Below, piece by piece: positions 1 through 6,197 of a DNA stretch of 10,583 nt (position 1 is the stretch's first letter; each line of letters starts with the position of its first letter). The stretch comes from an uncultured Lachnospiraceae bacterium (GTDB taxonomy: Bacteria; Bacillota; Clostridia; Lachnospirales; Lachnospiraceae). The DNA lies in the NCBI GenBank assembly GCA_947068385.1, contig CAMTBF010000081.1:1-10583 (forward strand). Reading direction: 5' to 3'. A program made the translations under genes and the position numbers. The notes beneath the pieces were generated by a model that saw only the letters and a program-made list of their open reading frames with translations, was not told where the DNA came from and made no database searches.

Positions 1-44
1 ACCGCCAAAAGACCATCTGCAATTTTCAACAATTCCTCGCTCAT
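1..44 (-). CDS. N-terminal fragment of an unidentified protein
   Basis: Only the first 14 complete codons are inside the window; they read MSEELLKIADGLLA and continue past the left edge. The start is supported by an AGGAG six bases upstream of the ATG (minus strand, about positions 51-55). The segment looks like an amphipathic helix, but that is too little to name a family. It would be transcribed divergently from the aldo/keto reductase gene at 178. A competing plus-strand reading of the same bases, an open frame ending in TGA at 120-122, has no visible start in the window and is considered less likely. Confidence 0.5.
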   Translation of the reverse strand, partial: MSEELLKIADGLLA

Positions 45-177
45 AAACTGCTCCTGGTTCGCGTCAATCTACTGGAAGGCGAGCTCAGGAAAGTCAAGGA
101 GCGTCTGGCGCAGATCGCGTGACGTCAGCGTACAAAAGATAAAGGACGACAATACCAACTGCAAGGAGGAACCGTAC

Positions 178-1320
178 ATGAATTATCGGAAATTAGGAAA
201 GACAGGGCTGATGGTCAGCGAGATCGGCCTGGGCGGGGAGTGGCTGGAGCGCCATAACGCGGATGAAGTCAAGCAGATCATCAGCCGCTGCCAGGAGGCG
301 GGCATCAATATCCTGGACTGCTGGATGTCCGAGCCTAACGTGCGCACCAACATCGGAAGCGCCATCGCCGGAAGCCGGGAGAAATGGTACATCCAGGGCC
401 ACATCGGCTCCACCTGGCAGGACGGCCAGTACGTCCGCACCAGGGAGCTGCCCAAGGTAAAGGCCGCCTTCCAGGATCTCCTGGATAGGATGCAGACGGA
501 CTACATAGACTTAGGCATGATCCATTTCGTGGACGAGCCTGGGGAGTTCCACAAGATCATGGAGGGCGAATTCCTGGAATATGTCCGGGGGCTGAAAGAG
601 GCGGGAACCATCCGCCACATCGGCATGAGCACCCACAACCCTGCCGTGGCCAAGCTGGCGGCCCTAAGCGGCGTCGTGGAGATGATCCTGTTCAGCGTCA
701 ACCCGGCCTTCGACATGCTGCCTCCCACGGAGAACATCGACGACTTCTTCGCGGAGACCTACGACGAGGGCCTGGGCGGCATCGACCCCGAGAGGGCGGA
801 AGCCTATCGGCTCTGCGAGCAGAATGAGGTAGGCATCACGGTCATGAAGGGCTATGCCGGCGGCAGGCTGTTCTCCGCGGAGAGCTCCCCCTTCGGCGTG
901 GCGCTGACTCCTGTGCAGTGCATCCATTACTGCCTGACCAGGCCCGCCGTGGCCAGCGTCATGGTGGGCTACGACACGACAGCGCATGTGGACGCCGCCG
1001 TGGCCTATGAGACCGCCACCATGGAGGAAAAGGACTACGCCAGCGTCTTGGCCGGAGCGCCCCGCCACGGCTACTACGGCCAGTGCACCTACTGCGGCCA
1101 CTGCGCGCCCTGCCCTGCAGGCATCGACATCGCCATGGTGAACAAGCTCTACGACCTGGCGCTGATGCAGGAGGAGCTGCCCGCCTCCCTGAAAGCGCAT
1201 TATGACCAGCTCTCCGCGAACGCGAACGCCTGCATCGGCTGCAAGAGCTGTGAGAGCCGCTGCCCCTTCGGCGTGAAGATTGCGGAGCGGATGGCGAAGA
1301 CCAAGGAGCATTTCGGCTGA
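178..1320 (+). CDS. Aldo/keto reductase with C-terminal 2x[4Fe-4S] ferredoxin domain
   Basis: A 380-residue protein with an N-terminal aldo/keto reductase barrel (about 1-290), opening with the family-typical YRKLGKTGLMVSEIGLGG, and a C-terminal bacterial ferredoxin-like module. The module has two cysteine clusters: C303, C306, C309, C312-P and C352, C355, C358, C362-P, the spacing expected for two [4Fe-4S] clusters. By alignment by eye, catalytic Asp (D47) and His (H116) of the reductase tetrad are kept, but the Tyr position is E52 and the Lys position is H75, so classical hydride-transfer chemistry is doubtful. No signal peptide or membrane segment is visible, so it should be cytoplasmic. 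The start is firm: AAGGAGGA lies seven bases before the ATG. It appears monocistronic, ending before the hairpin at 1454-1501. The fold and cluster calls are secure; the substrate is unknown. Confidence 0.93.
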   Translation: MNYRKLGKTGLMVSEIGLGGEWLERHNADEVKQIISRCQEAGINILDCWMSEPNVRTNIGSAIAGSREKWYIQGHIGSTWQDGQYVRTRELPKVKAAFQDLLDRMQTDYIDLGMIHFVDEPGEFHKIMEGEFLEYVRGLKEAGTIRHIGMSTHNPAVAKLAALSGVVEMILFSVNPAFDMLPPTENIDDFFAETYDEGLGGIDPERAEAYRLCEQNEVGITVMKGYAGGRLFSAESSPFGVALTPVQCIHYCLTRPAVASVMVGYDTTAHVDAAVAYETATMEEKDYASVLAGAPRHGYYGQCTYCGHCAPCPAGIDIAMVNKLYDLALMQEELPASLKAHYDQLSANANACIGCKSCESRCPFGVKIAERMAKTKEHFG

Positions 1321-1453
1321 TTCTCCGTCCACGGCCAAGTACCCCACGCCGATGACGCGGCATGGCAGCCGTCTCTCTGACCCGGACAAGCCGGAACCAG
1401 ATCATGGCATTTTGTGCAGGATTTGGTTATAAATCGTTAGAAAGCAATGCGGA

Positions 1454-1501
1454 AAAAGGAATCCCTTCTGTCCGGCTCTCCGGGCAGGAAGGATTCCTTT
1501 T
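1454..1501. terminator. Bidirectional intrinsic terminator
   Basis: AAAAGGAATCC (1454-1464) pairs with GGATTCCTTTT (1491-1501). After one C-A mismatch, ten further pairs (including two G-U) close on a CTCT loop (1476-1479), giving a stem of about 21 pairs. A-tracts on one side and T-tracts on the other let it work both ways, ending the reductase transcript (plus) and the PadR operon (minus). The bases between 1321 and 1453 show no gene or other site I can support. Confidence 0.85.
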
Positions 1502-1531
1502 CTATCCACATTTTATGCAGCCCCTGTCCTC

Positions 1532-1888
1532 TCAGAACCGCCGCTTCAGCGCCCTCTCCACGGGAAGGATGGCCAGCAGCATGACAGCGCTTTCCGCTAT
1601 GATGACAATGACGCCCCATAATCCCACCTTTCCGTCGCTCTCCCCCATGCAGGGCAGCATGGCCAGGACGGCCGGAACCAGCATGGCGATACCTGTCCGC
1701 AGCCAGACCTTCCCGAAATACACCTGGGCGAAATCCCATGCCTCCTGGCTCTTCATGGACCTCCCTGTGCGGTATCCGTAGAACCCATTGATTTCATGGG
1801 GTGGCCAATGCAGAAATACCGCTCCGAAGCCAATCATCAATAAAGGCATCAATAAATTTACGCATACCATGAATATCCAGAATCCCAT
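1532..1888 (-). CDS. SdpI-like small membrane protein
   Basis: A 118-residue protein with three hydrophobic segments: about 3-27, 63-82 and 89-109. After the first comes the SdpI-family signature, a Pro/Gly-rich helix end followed by INGFYGYRTGRSM and a Trp in QEAWDFAQ (residues about 34-55). SdpI of Bacillus subtilis is a multipass immunity and signalling protein for the SdpC toxin; that function is known for the family, not shown here. AGGAGG sits about seven bases before the ATG, and 42 bases separate it from the stop of the preceding gene. It is the last gene of the PadR-headed operon and ends just before the terminator at 1454-1501. It carries only the C-terminal SdpI-type module and is shorter than B. 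subtilis SdpI. Confidence 0.8.
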   Translation of the reverse strand: MGFWIFMVCVNLLMPLLMIGFGAVFLHWPPHEINGFYGYRTGRSMKSQEAWDFAQVYFGKVWLRTGIAMLVPAVLAMLPCMGESDGKVGLWGVIVIIAESAVMLLAILPVERALKRRF

Positions 1889-1930
1889 ACGCTTTCCTCC
1901 TTTTTCACGATAGGCCCGGCCGTTTTACGT

Positions 1931-2287
1931 CTACCGGCCAGGTTCCTCCTGCCTCTCCGGCAGCTTATACTTTTCAAAAGCCTTGTCGAAATCCAGATGC
2001 ACATCCCGGAAGAACAGCACCATCCAGACTCCATAGGCTGCCAGCGCCGCCCAGCCCGTGATCCACAGCGCCGCCCCTGCCCCGAGCAGCATGATGAGCC
2101 CCCACAAAAGACAGGCGTTCCTCTCGTCCCGGGCCATCCGCGCCCTGTCATATTTTGCTTTCTCCTCCTTGGACAGCCAGTGGAAGCCGCTGATCCAGTC
2201 CGCCGCCCGCTCCCTGCCGATGGCAAAGAACAGCGCCAGCAGCCAGAAACAGGGCACCATCACGATACACGCATAATATCCGATCAT
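1931..2287 (-). CDS. DUF3784-like membrane protein
   Basis: A 118-residue protein with an N-terminal membrane helix (about 2-22), a conserved-looking cytoplasmic motif with ISGFHWLSKEEKAKYDRARM, two closely spaced hydrophobic segments (about 60-97) and a charged tail. The GF-x-x-LS-x-EEKAKYD pattern is what I associate with DUF3784, a family of unknown function common in Firmicutes PadR loci. I place the start at the ATG at 2287, because AAGGAGG is seven bases upstream. A TTG two codons earlier would leave almost no spacing to that ribosome site. It is the fourth gene of the PadR operon. Confidence 0.75.
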   Translation of the reverse strand: MIGYYACIVMVPCFWLLALFFAIGRERAADWISGFHWLSKEEKAKYDRARMARDERNACLLWGLIMLLGAGAALWITGWAALAAYGVWMVLFFRDVHLDFDKAFEKYKLPERQEEPGR

Positions 2288-2359
2288 GCGCAAGCCTCCT
2301 TCCTCCTCCGCCAGGCCGCTTGCTGATACGGCCAGGCTGTCTCCTGCCGCGGCCGGAGC

Positions 2360-3028
2360 TCACCTGACATAAAATCCGTACAGCTCCATCTGCCGGTTGA
2401 AGCTAATAGTATATGTCACGTTCACGTTCTCATAGGAGACCGTCACCTGGGCCGTGGCATAGACCCTGTTTCTCTCGCGGATCTCCGCCATGTACATATT
2501 TCCCATGCTTACCGGCTCTCCCCAGTCCCCGCCGATGAAATCCCGGATTCCAGGCAAAGGCGTATCCTCCAGCACTTCCCTCATCTCCCTGCTGGCCAGG
2601 GCCTCCAGCGCCCCATACTCCTCCTCGCCAAAAAGCCGGATGACCTCCTCGGTACTGGAGCGCACCTTTGCCGCATCGAAATATCTGCTGTCCTCTATCG
2701 CGCTCATCTTCGGCAGCATCCAGTATACCGTCCCCGCTGCCACGGCCAGCGCCGCCAGCAAAGCCCCAAAGATGCAGAGGATCCGCCTGGCCCACTTCCT
2801 GCGCCTTCCCCTCCTGCGCTCCTCCCCGTCCAGGCTCTCGTTGAACTCCCCGGCAAGGGCCCGGGGATTCCCCATCTCCTCCAGAATCTTCGGCAGCTCC
2901 CTCCCCTCGGACAGCGCGATCCCGATATCGGAATCCAGCTGCCGGAGGATCTCGCCCTTTTTCGCCGGAGCGCACTCCAGGGCCCTGCCCACGCGCTTTA
3001 TATACTGCTGCTTCGTCATCTTACCCAA
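2360..3028 (-). CDS. HAAS/DUF1700-like membrane protein with extracytoplasmic domain
   Basis: A 222-residue protein. Residues about 4-65 resemble the HAAS (DUF1700) signalling helix bundle: TKQQYIKRVGRAL, a basic stretch, an acidic DSDIGIALSEG motif, and EEMGNPRALAGEFNES. A strongly basic RRRGRRRKWARR precedes a single membrane helix (about 82-106). The remaining ~115 residues, probably outside the cell, resemble DUF3887-type domains (a helical part, then beta strands with VYATAQVTVSY). HAAS domains commonly sit beside PadR regulators in Firmicutes, which matches this operon. The TTG start at 3028 is preferred because AAAGGA is five bases upstream; the ATG three codons later is too far from it. 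It is the third gene, 30 bases after the preceding stop. Confidence 0.78.
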   Translation of the reverse strand: MGKMTKQQYIKRVGRALECAPAKKGEILRQLDSDIGIALSEGRELPKILEEMGNPRALAGEFNESLDGEERRRGRRRKWARRILCIFGALLAALAVAAGTVYWMLPKMSAIEDSRYFDAAKVRSSTEEVIRLFGEEEYGALEALASREMREVLEDTPLPGIRDFIGGDWGEPVSMGNMYMAEIRERNRVYATAQVTVSYENVNVTYTISFNRQMELYGFYVR

Positions 3029-3058
3029 ATCAGTCCTTTCCCAGATTCGCCGAAGGCC

Positions 3059-3391
3059 CTACTTCTTCTCGTATTTATTCTGTATCACCAGGATGTACAC
3101 CGCCATGGCCCCTATGGTCTCCGCCACCACGCCCAGGATGGAGAGCAGCAGCAAAGCGGAGTTCTGGCCTGCCAGCAGGGGCAGCCCCAATGCCATGAAG
3201 ACAATCCCGTAGATGATGAGCAGCTTGCCCACGGCCCGGTTGTAGGCCTTCACGTCCCTCATGGGCAGAGGCTTCACGTTGTTGAAGAAGCCCACCTCTT
3301 TCTTCGCAAAGAACGCGCCGATGCCCAATGCTACCAAAAGGCACCCTACGATCAGCCATAGGATGAAACCTGTCATTGCTCCCGTGCCCAT
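3059..3391 (-). CDS. Small multi-pass membrane protein, function unknown
   Basis: A 110-residue protein with three hydrophobic stretches: about 6-28, 55-75 and 77-99. Between the first two is a polar loop reading AKKEVGFFNNVKPLPMRDVK followed by AYNRAVGKL, which looks conserved and resembles small membrane proteins often annotated as hypothetical or DUF3784-related in Clostridia. I cannot assign a function. I choose the ATG at 3391 because GGGAGG lies seven bases before it. An ATG five codons upstream (3406) has a much poorer site and lies one base past the padR-like gene's stop. It is the second gene of the operon and is probably translationally linked to the regulator. Confidence 0.75.
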   Translation of the reverse strand: MGTGAMTGFILWLIVGCLLVALGIGAFFAKKEVGFFNNVKPLPMRDVKAYNRAVGKLLIIYGIVFMALGLPLLAGQNSALLLLSILGVVAETIGAMAVYILVIQNKYEKK

Positions 3392-3407
3392 ACGCTTACC
3401 TCCCATT

Positions 3408-3746
3408 TCATTCCATCTCCAGAATCCCGTCCACCGTCCGGGAGAACGCCTCCCACAGGCCCTCCAGCTCCGCCAGGGTGTCCCGCCCCTCCTCCGCCAG
3501 CCGGTAATATTTCTTGGAGACCTCCTTGCCTTTGGGCTCGCTCCATCTGCTCACCACCAGGCCGTCGTCCTCCATGCGGTACAGGATGGGATACAGAGTG
3601 CCCTCTTTGAGCAGAAACATTCCCTGGCTCCTCTCCCTCAGCTCGCTGATCAGCTGGTAGCCGTACTTCTCCCCCTCCGAAAGGAGCCGAAGCACCAGCA
3701 TCTCCAGGACGCCCTTCTTCATCTGTTGTTCATACTTCTGCTTCAA
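3408..3746 (-). CDS. PadR-family transcriptional regulator
   Basis: A 112-residue winged-helix regulator. The family pattern is clear: QMKKGVLEMLVLRLL, then EKYGYQLISEL, then the wing-helix signature LLKEGTLYPILYRMEDDGLV, and after a basic wing KKYYRLAEEGRDTLAEL leading into a C-terminal dimerisation helix. PadR proteins are usually repressors released by ligand or phenolic/antimicrobial stress; the ligand here is unknown. It heads a five-gene operon and a PadR-type palindrome overlaps its own promoter, so autorepression is likely. The start is uncertain. The frame is open back to a TTG at 3794, but that lies too close to the predicted transcription start and has no ribosome site. The TTG at 3746 has a partial AAGGGCGG upstream and gives the usual family length; an ATG at 3722 (MKKGVLEM) is a further option. 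Confidence 0.88.
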   Translation of the reverse strand: MKQKYEQQMKKGVLEMLVLRLLSEGEKYGYQLISELRERSQGMFLLKEGTLYPILYRMEDDGLVVSRWSEPKGKEVSKKYYRLAEEGRDTLAELEGLWEAFSRTVDGILEME

Positions 3747-3795
3747 GCCGCCACCGCCCTTGCATGGGAACCACCCTCTCCGTTCGTTTTCCAAG

Positions 3796-3814
3796 TACTT
3801 AGCATTGCTAAATA
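3796..3814. promoter_or_regulatory. Predicted PadR operator palindrome
   Basis: TACTTAGCATTGCTAAATA is centred on 3805. It has perfect half-sites TTAGCA and TGCTAA plus flanking TA pairs. It lies immediately downstream of the -10 box, over the expected transcription start, which suits steric repression. The form resembles known PadR-family boxes; binding by the adjacent regulator is inferred. Confidence 0.72.
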
Positions 3815-3815
3815 T

Positions 3816-3844
3816 ATAATAATCCTAGGTCTGGATTTTGTCAA
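3816..3844 (-). promoter_or_regulatory. Sigma-A-type promoter of the PadR operon
   Basis: On the minus strand, a perfect -35 TTGACA (3844-3839), a 17-base spacer and a -10 TATTAT (3821-3816). This is the best promoter match in the window. It starts 19 bases past the stop of the neighbouring gene (3863-4528), so the operon is separately initiated. The predicted start near 3809 gives a leader of about 60 bases before the TTG at 3746. Confidence 0.8.
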
Positions 3845-3862
3845 TAGAATCCAGCAAAAAAA

Positions 3863-4528
3863 TTACGGAAGCCCCCCCACGATCCTGATCCGCTCTCCCG
3901 TCTTCACGAAGAACAGCTCCCCCTGGTACAGCCCGGCGGGAACCAGCAGCGCCAGGATCTCCCGCATGTGGGAGTCCAGCCTGTGGTAGACCCTCGCCCT
4001 CTCCCAGGGCAGCCCCTCCACATACTCCCGCTCTCCGCCAAGCGCGTCCAGCATCCTCCCATACAGCTCAGGCTCCCTCGCCGCTGTCCTGCCGAAGTCG
4101 CAGGAGGCGTAGGAGGACTCCGCTCCGTTCTCCGCCAGCTTCCCCTCCAGGAGCGGCGGAAGGCCTCCGGCCCAGGCCACCGCGTCCGCGCCCAGGATTC
4201 CCTCCTTCCAGCTCACCGCCCCGGGCTCCTCCCGGCTCTCAGGCACCCGGCGGAAAGTGGGCTTGCCGTTTCTGTCATATTCCTTCACATAGGAGAACCT
4301 CTCCCTGGGCCTGCCGCTGCCTGGCTCGTCGCACAGTATCACTCCCTTGTCTTTCAGATGCTCCCAGACCATCCGGCGCACCTTTTCATAGGGCGCGGGA
4401 TACTCCAGCCGCTCCATGATCTGCGCCACCGTATATCCCCTGTCGGCCAGGTGGCGGACGGCGCCGCCATAGGCCGTCTCCTGGACGAAATCCGCCAAAG
4501 CCTCCCGAAAGTACCGATTCTCTCCCAC
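3863..4528 (-). CDS. Conserved-looking protein of unknown function, possible winged-helix segment
   Basis: A 221-residue, soluble-looking protein with no signal peptide or membrane helix. The N-terminal part (4-58) reads as a conserved helical module: ENRYFREALADF, GGAVRHLADRGYTVAQIMER, LEYPAPYEKVRRMVWEHL. The GYTVAQIMERL segment followed by a tyrosine/proline turn looks like a helix-turn-helix or winged-helix, so a DNA-binding role is possible but unproven. The rest is charged and has no motif I recognise. The frame is open to an ATG at 4645, but that codon has no ribosome site and sits at the predicted transcription start. The GTG at 4528 has AAGGAAGGGG about six bases upstream and begins at the conserved-looking block. 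A run of seven G (minus strand, 3872-3878) lies in the last codons. It is divergent from the OFA transporter, so the two may share control. Confidence 0.7.
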   Translation of the reverse strand: MGENRYFREALADFVQETAYGGAVRHLADRGYTVAQIMERLEYPAPYEKVRRMVWEHLKDKGVILCDEPGSGRPRERFSYVKEYDRNGKPTFRRVPESREEPGAVSWKEGILGADAVAWAGGLPPLLEGKLAENGAESSYASCDFGRTAAREPELYGRMLDALGGEREYVEGLPWERARVYHRLDSHMREILALLVPAGLYQGELFFVKTGERIRIVGGLP

Positions 4529-4648
4529 TGCCGTCCCCTTCCTTCCCCTGTCCGCCTCTCTTATGGCGCTTCCGCCGCGGAACGCGCCGCTTCCATCTGA
4601 GTTTCTGCCTGTGCTTTTTGTCCGGGCCTCACTCCCGGCTTTCATCTA

Positions 4649-4677
4649 ATTATGTCACAAAGCCGCGGAACATGCAA
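4649..4677 (-). promoter_or_regulatory. Putative promoter for the gene at 3863-4528
   Basis: Minus strand: -35 TTGCAT (4677-4672), a 17-base spacer and -10 CATAAT (4654-4649). Transcription would begin near 4642, leaving a leader of about 115 bases before the GTG start at 4528. This argues against the upstream ATG at 4645. The -35 is a weak match. Confidence 0.5.
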
Positions 4678-4713
4678 TGCCCTCCTTCCCCCCCATTCCA
4701 GCGCGCTTTTTGC

Positions 4714-4729
4714 GCAAGAATGGTCTTGC
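4714..4729. promoter_or_regulatory. 16-bp palindrome, candidate operator
   Basis: GCAAGA-ATGG-TCTTGC is a perfect 6+6 inverted repeat with a four-base centre. It overlaps the -35 box of the transporter promoter (4726-4731) and lies between the two divergent promoters, which is a suitable place for a repressor. The binding protein is unknown; the divergent gene product is one candidate. Confidence 0.42.
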
Positions 4730-4754
4730 ATTTTAGCGAAATTGCGAGTAAAAT
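4726..4754 (+). promoter_or_regulatory. Putative promoter of the OFA transporter
   Basis: -35 TTGCAT (4726-4731), a 17-base spacer and -10 TAAAAT (4749-4754), about 70 bases before the start codon. The -10 matches five of six consensus bases; the -35 is weak. An AT-rich stretch nearer the gene (4771-4803) contains another TAAAAT with a poorly spaced TTACAT, a less likely alternative. Confidence 0.55.
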
Positions 4755-4821
4755 AATAGGCGGCTACACATTACATTTCATGTTTGTGGAATAAAATACA
4801 TAAAAGGAAACGAGGTAAATC

Positions 4822-4830
4822 ATGTCATGA
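4822..4830 (+). other. Two-codon start-stop frame overlapping the transporter start
   Basis: ATGTCATGA encodes Met-Ser-stop. Its ATG lies six bases after GAGG, a better spacing than the real start five bases later (4827). Its TGA overlaps the transporter's ATG as ATGA, the usual arrangement for termination-reinitiation. It could modulate initiation or be accidental. Confidence 0.3.
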
Positions 4831-6125
4831 AAAGCAAACAGAACAAATGGGTGAATGCCGCCATCCCGGCATTGCTCCTCCATTGCAGCATCGGTACGGT
4901 CTACTGCTGGTCAATTTTCAGCCAGGAAATCGCTGACTACATCGGCTTCTCCAAGGGGGCCACGGAATGGGCGTTCAGCTTCGCCATCTTCTTCCTGGGC
5001 ATGTCCGCGGCCTTCCTGGGCAACATCGTGGAAAAGGACATCCATAAGTCCTCCCTCATCGCCTCCATCTGCTTCGCCTGCGGCATGGCGGGGACCGGCT
5101 TCTTCATCTATTACGGCGGCACCCATCAGCACAGCCCCCTGGCGCTGATCGGCATCTATGTCTGCTACGGCTTCATCATGGGCATCGGCCTGGGCACGGG
5201 ATACCTCTCCCCGGTGAAGACCCTGATGCTCTGGTTCGAGGACAGGAAGGGCCTGGCCACAGGTCTGGCCGTTGCAGGCTTCGGCGCGGCGAAGGCCATC
5301 GCCAGCCCCATCATGCAGGCCATGCTGGACAACCTGGGCGAGGGCGGCATCTACAAGATGTTCCTGATCCTGGCCGTGGTGTACTTCATCATGATGTTCG
5401 CCGGGCATCTGCTTCTGCACAAGCCCGCCTCCTGGCATGAGCCCCAGAAGGCCGAAAAGGGCAAGGGCATGATGGACGTCATCAAGTCCAGGCCCATCAC
5501 AAACTACATCGGCATCTGGCTGATGTTCTACATCAACATCACCTGCGGCCTGGCCCTGATCTCCCAGGAGAAGATGATCGTAAAATGCATCGGCCTGGCC
5601 GGGGCTGCCGGAGTCATCGCCACCGTGTCCGCCATCTTCAACGCAGGCGGCCGCCTGGGCTTCTCCGCATGGGCGGATAAGATGAAGGACAGGAACACGA
5701 TCTACAAGCTGATCTTCATCCTCTCCATCGCCTTCACGGCCATCGTCATGGTCACCGGCGGCATCAAGAACGGCGAGGGCAACATAGCGCTTGTGGTCCT
5801 GGTGCTGGGGCTCATCTTCGTAGTCAACGCAGGCTACGGCGGCGGCTTCTCCAATGTGCCCACCCTTCTGTCCGACCACTACGGCATGGGCAACATCAGC
5901 GCCATCCACGGGCTGACCCTCTCCGCATGGGCCATCGCCGGCCTCACCGGCAACCAGATGGCCAACTGGATCGTGGACCACACCGGAGAGTTCATGGAAG
6001 TCCACGGCATCAGCGTCAATCCCACGGGATACCAGAACGTGCTGTACGTCACCATCGTTCTGTACATCGTGGCGCTGCTGATCAGCCTCTTCCTGGTGCG
6101 GGCCCCCAAGGAAGGGAAGAGATAA
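4827..6125 (+). CDS. OFA-family major facilitator transporter
   Basis: A 432-residue integral membrane protein with about twelve hydrophobic segments. OFA (oxalate/formate antiporter) family marks are clear: an N-terminal helix with IGTVYCWSIFSQEI (22-35), the helix-4/5 region ending in W136-FEDRKGLATGLAVAGFGA, and the central helix with GGRLGFSAWADK. The penultimate helix region (about 358-385) contains no lysine, unlike the OxlT oxalate carrier, where a lysine there is important. An oxalate role should therefore not be assumed; family members also move other monocarboxylates. The ribosome site is an AAAGGAAACGAGG tract upstream, shared with the two-codon frame at 4822. The gene is monocistronic, with a promoter upstream and a terminator from 6131, and diverges from the unknown gene at 3863-4528. 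Confidence 0.9.
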   Translation: MKSKQNKWVNAAIPALLLHCSIGTVYCWSIFSQEIADYIGFSKGATEWAFSFAIFFLGMSAAFLGNIVEKDIHKSSLIASICFACGMAGTGFFIYYGGTHQHSPLALIGIYVCYGFIMGIGLGTGYLSPVKTLMLWFEDRKGLATGLAVAGFGAAKAIASPIMQAMLDNLGEGGIYKMFLILAVVYFIMMFAGHLLLHKPASWHEPQKAEKGKGMMDVIKSRPITNYIGIWLMFYINITCGLALISQEKMIVKCIGLAGAAGVIATVSAIFNAGGRLGFSAWADKMKDRNTIYKLIFILSIAFTAIVMVTGGIKNGEGNIALVVLVLGLIFVVNAGYGGGFSNVPTLLSDHYGMGNISAIHGLTLSAWAIAGLTGNQMANWIVDHTGEFMEVHGISVNPTGYQNVLYVTIVLYIVALLISLFLVRAPKEGKR

Positions 6126-6130
6126 CGATA

Positions 6131-6169
6131 AAAAACGGGATTGCCTTTCTAACGGCAATCCCATTTTTT
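6131..6169. terminator. Bidirectional intrinsic terminator
   Basis: GGGATTGCC (6137-6145) pairs perfectly with GGCAATCCC (6154-6162) across an eight-base loop. An A-tract precedes the stem (6131-6135) and six T follow it (6164-6169). It therefore ends both the transporter transcript (plus) and the fucosidase transcript (minus), whose stop codons lie 6 and 29 bases away. Confidence 0.92.
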
Positions 6170-6197
6170 GTGGCTTCATTATACTATTCCCTTGTCT

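Noticed and set aside
3..122. Plus-strand open frame ending ...GELRKVKERLAQIA-stop, a possible 3' end of an upstream gene
   Set aside because: Its start is outside the window, and the opposite strand has an ATG with a well-placed AGGAG over the same bases; one reading must be false and the minus one has more direct support.
120..127. TGACGTCA palindrome upstream of the aldo/keto reductase gene
   Set aside because: An isolated eight-base palindrome with no further symmetry and no clear promoter beside it; chance is adequate.
664..1389. 241-codon minus-strand open frame opposite the aldo/keto reductase
   Set aside because: It is antisense to the ferredoxin motifs, with no ribosome site or recognisable domain.
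4911..6179. 422-codon minus-strand open frame opposite the OFA transporter
   Set aside because: It has no family resemblance, its composition is that of a reverse complement of a membrane gene (His/Asp/Gly/Val rich), and it would cross the terminator at 6131-6169.
6178..6183. Perfect minus-strand TATAAT between the fucosidase stop and the terminator
   Set aside because: There is no -35 at suitable distance, and transcription would run straight into the terminator.
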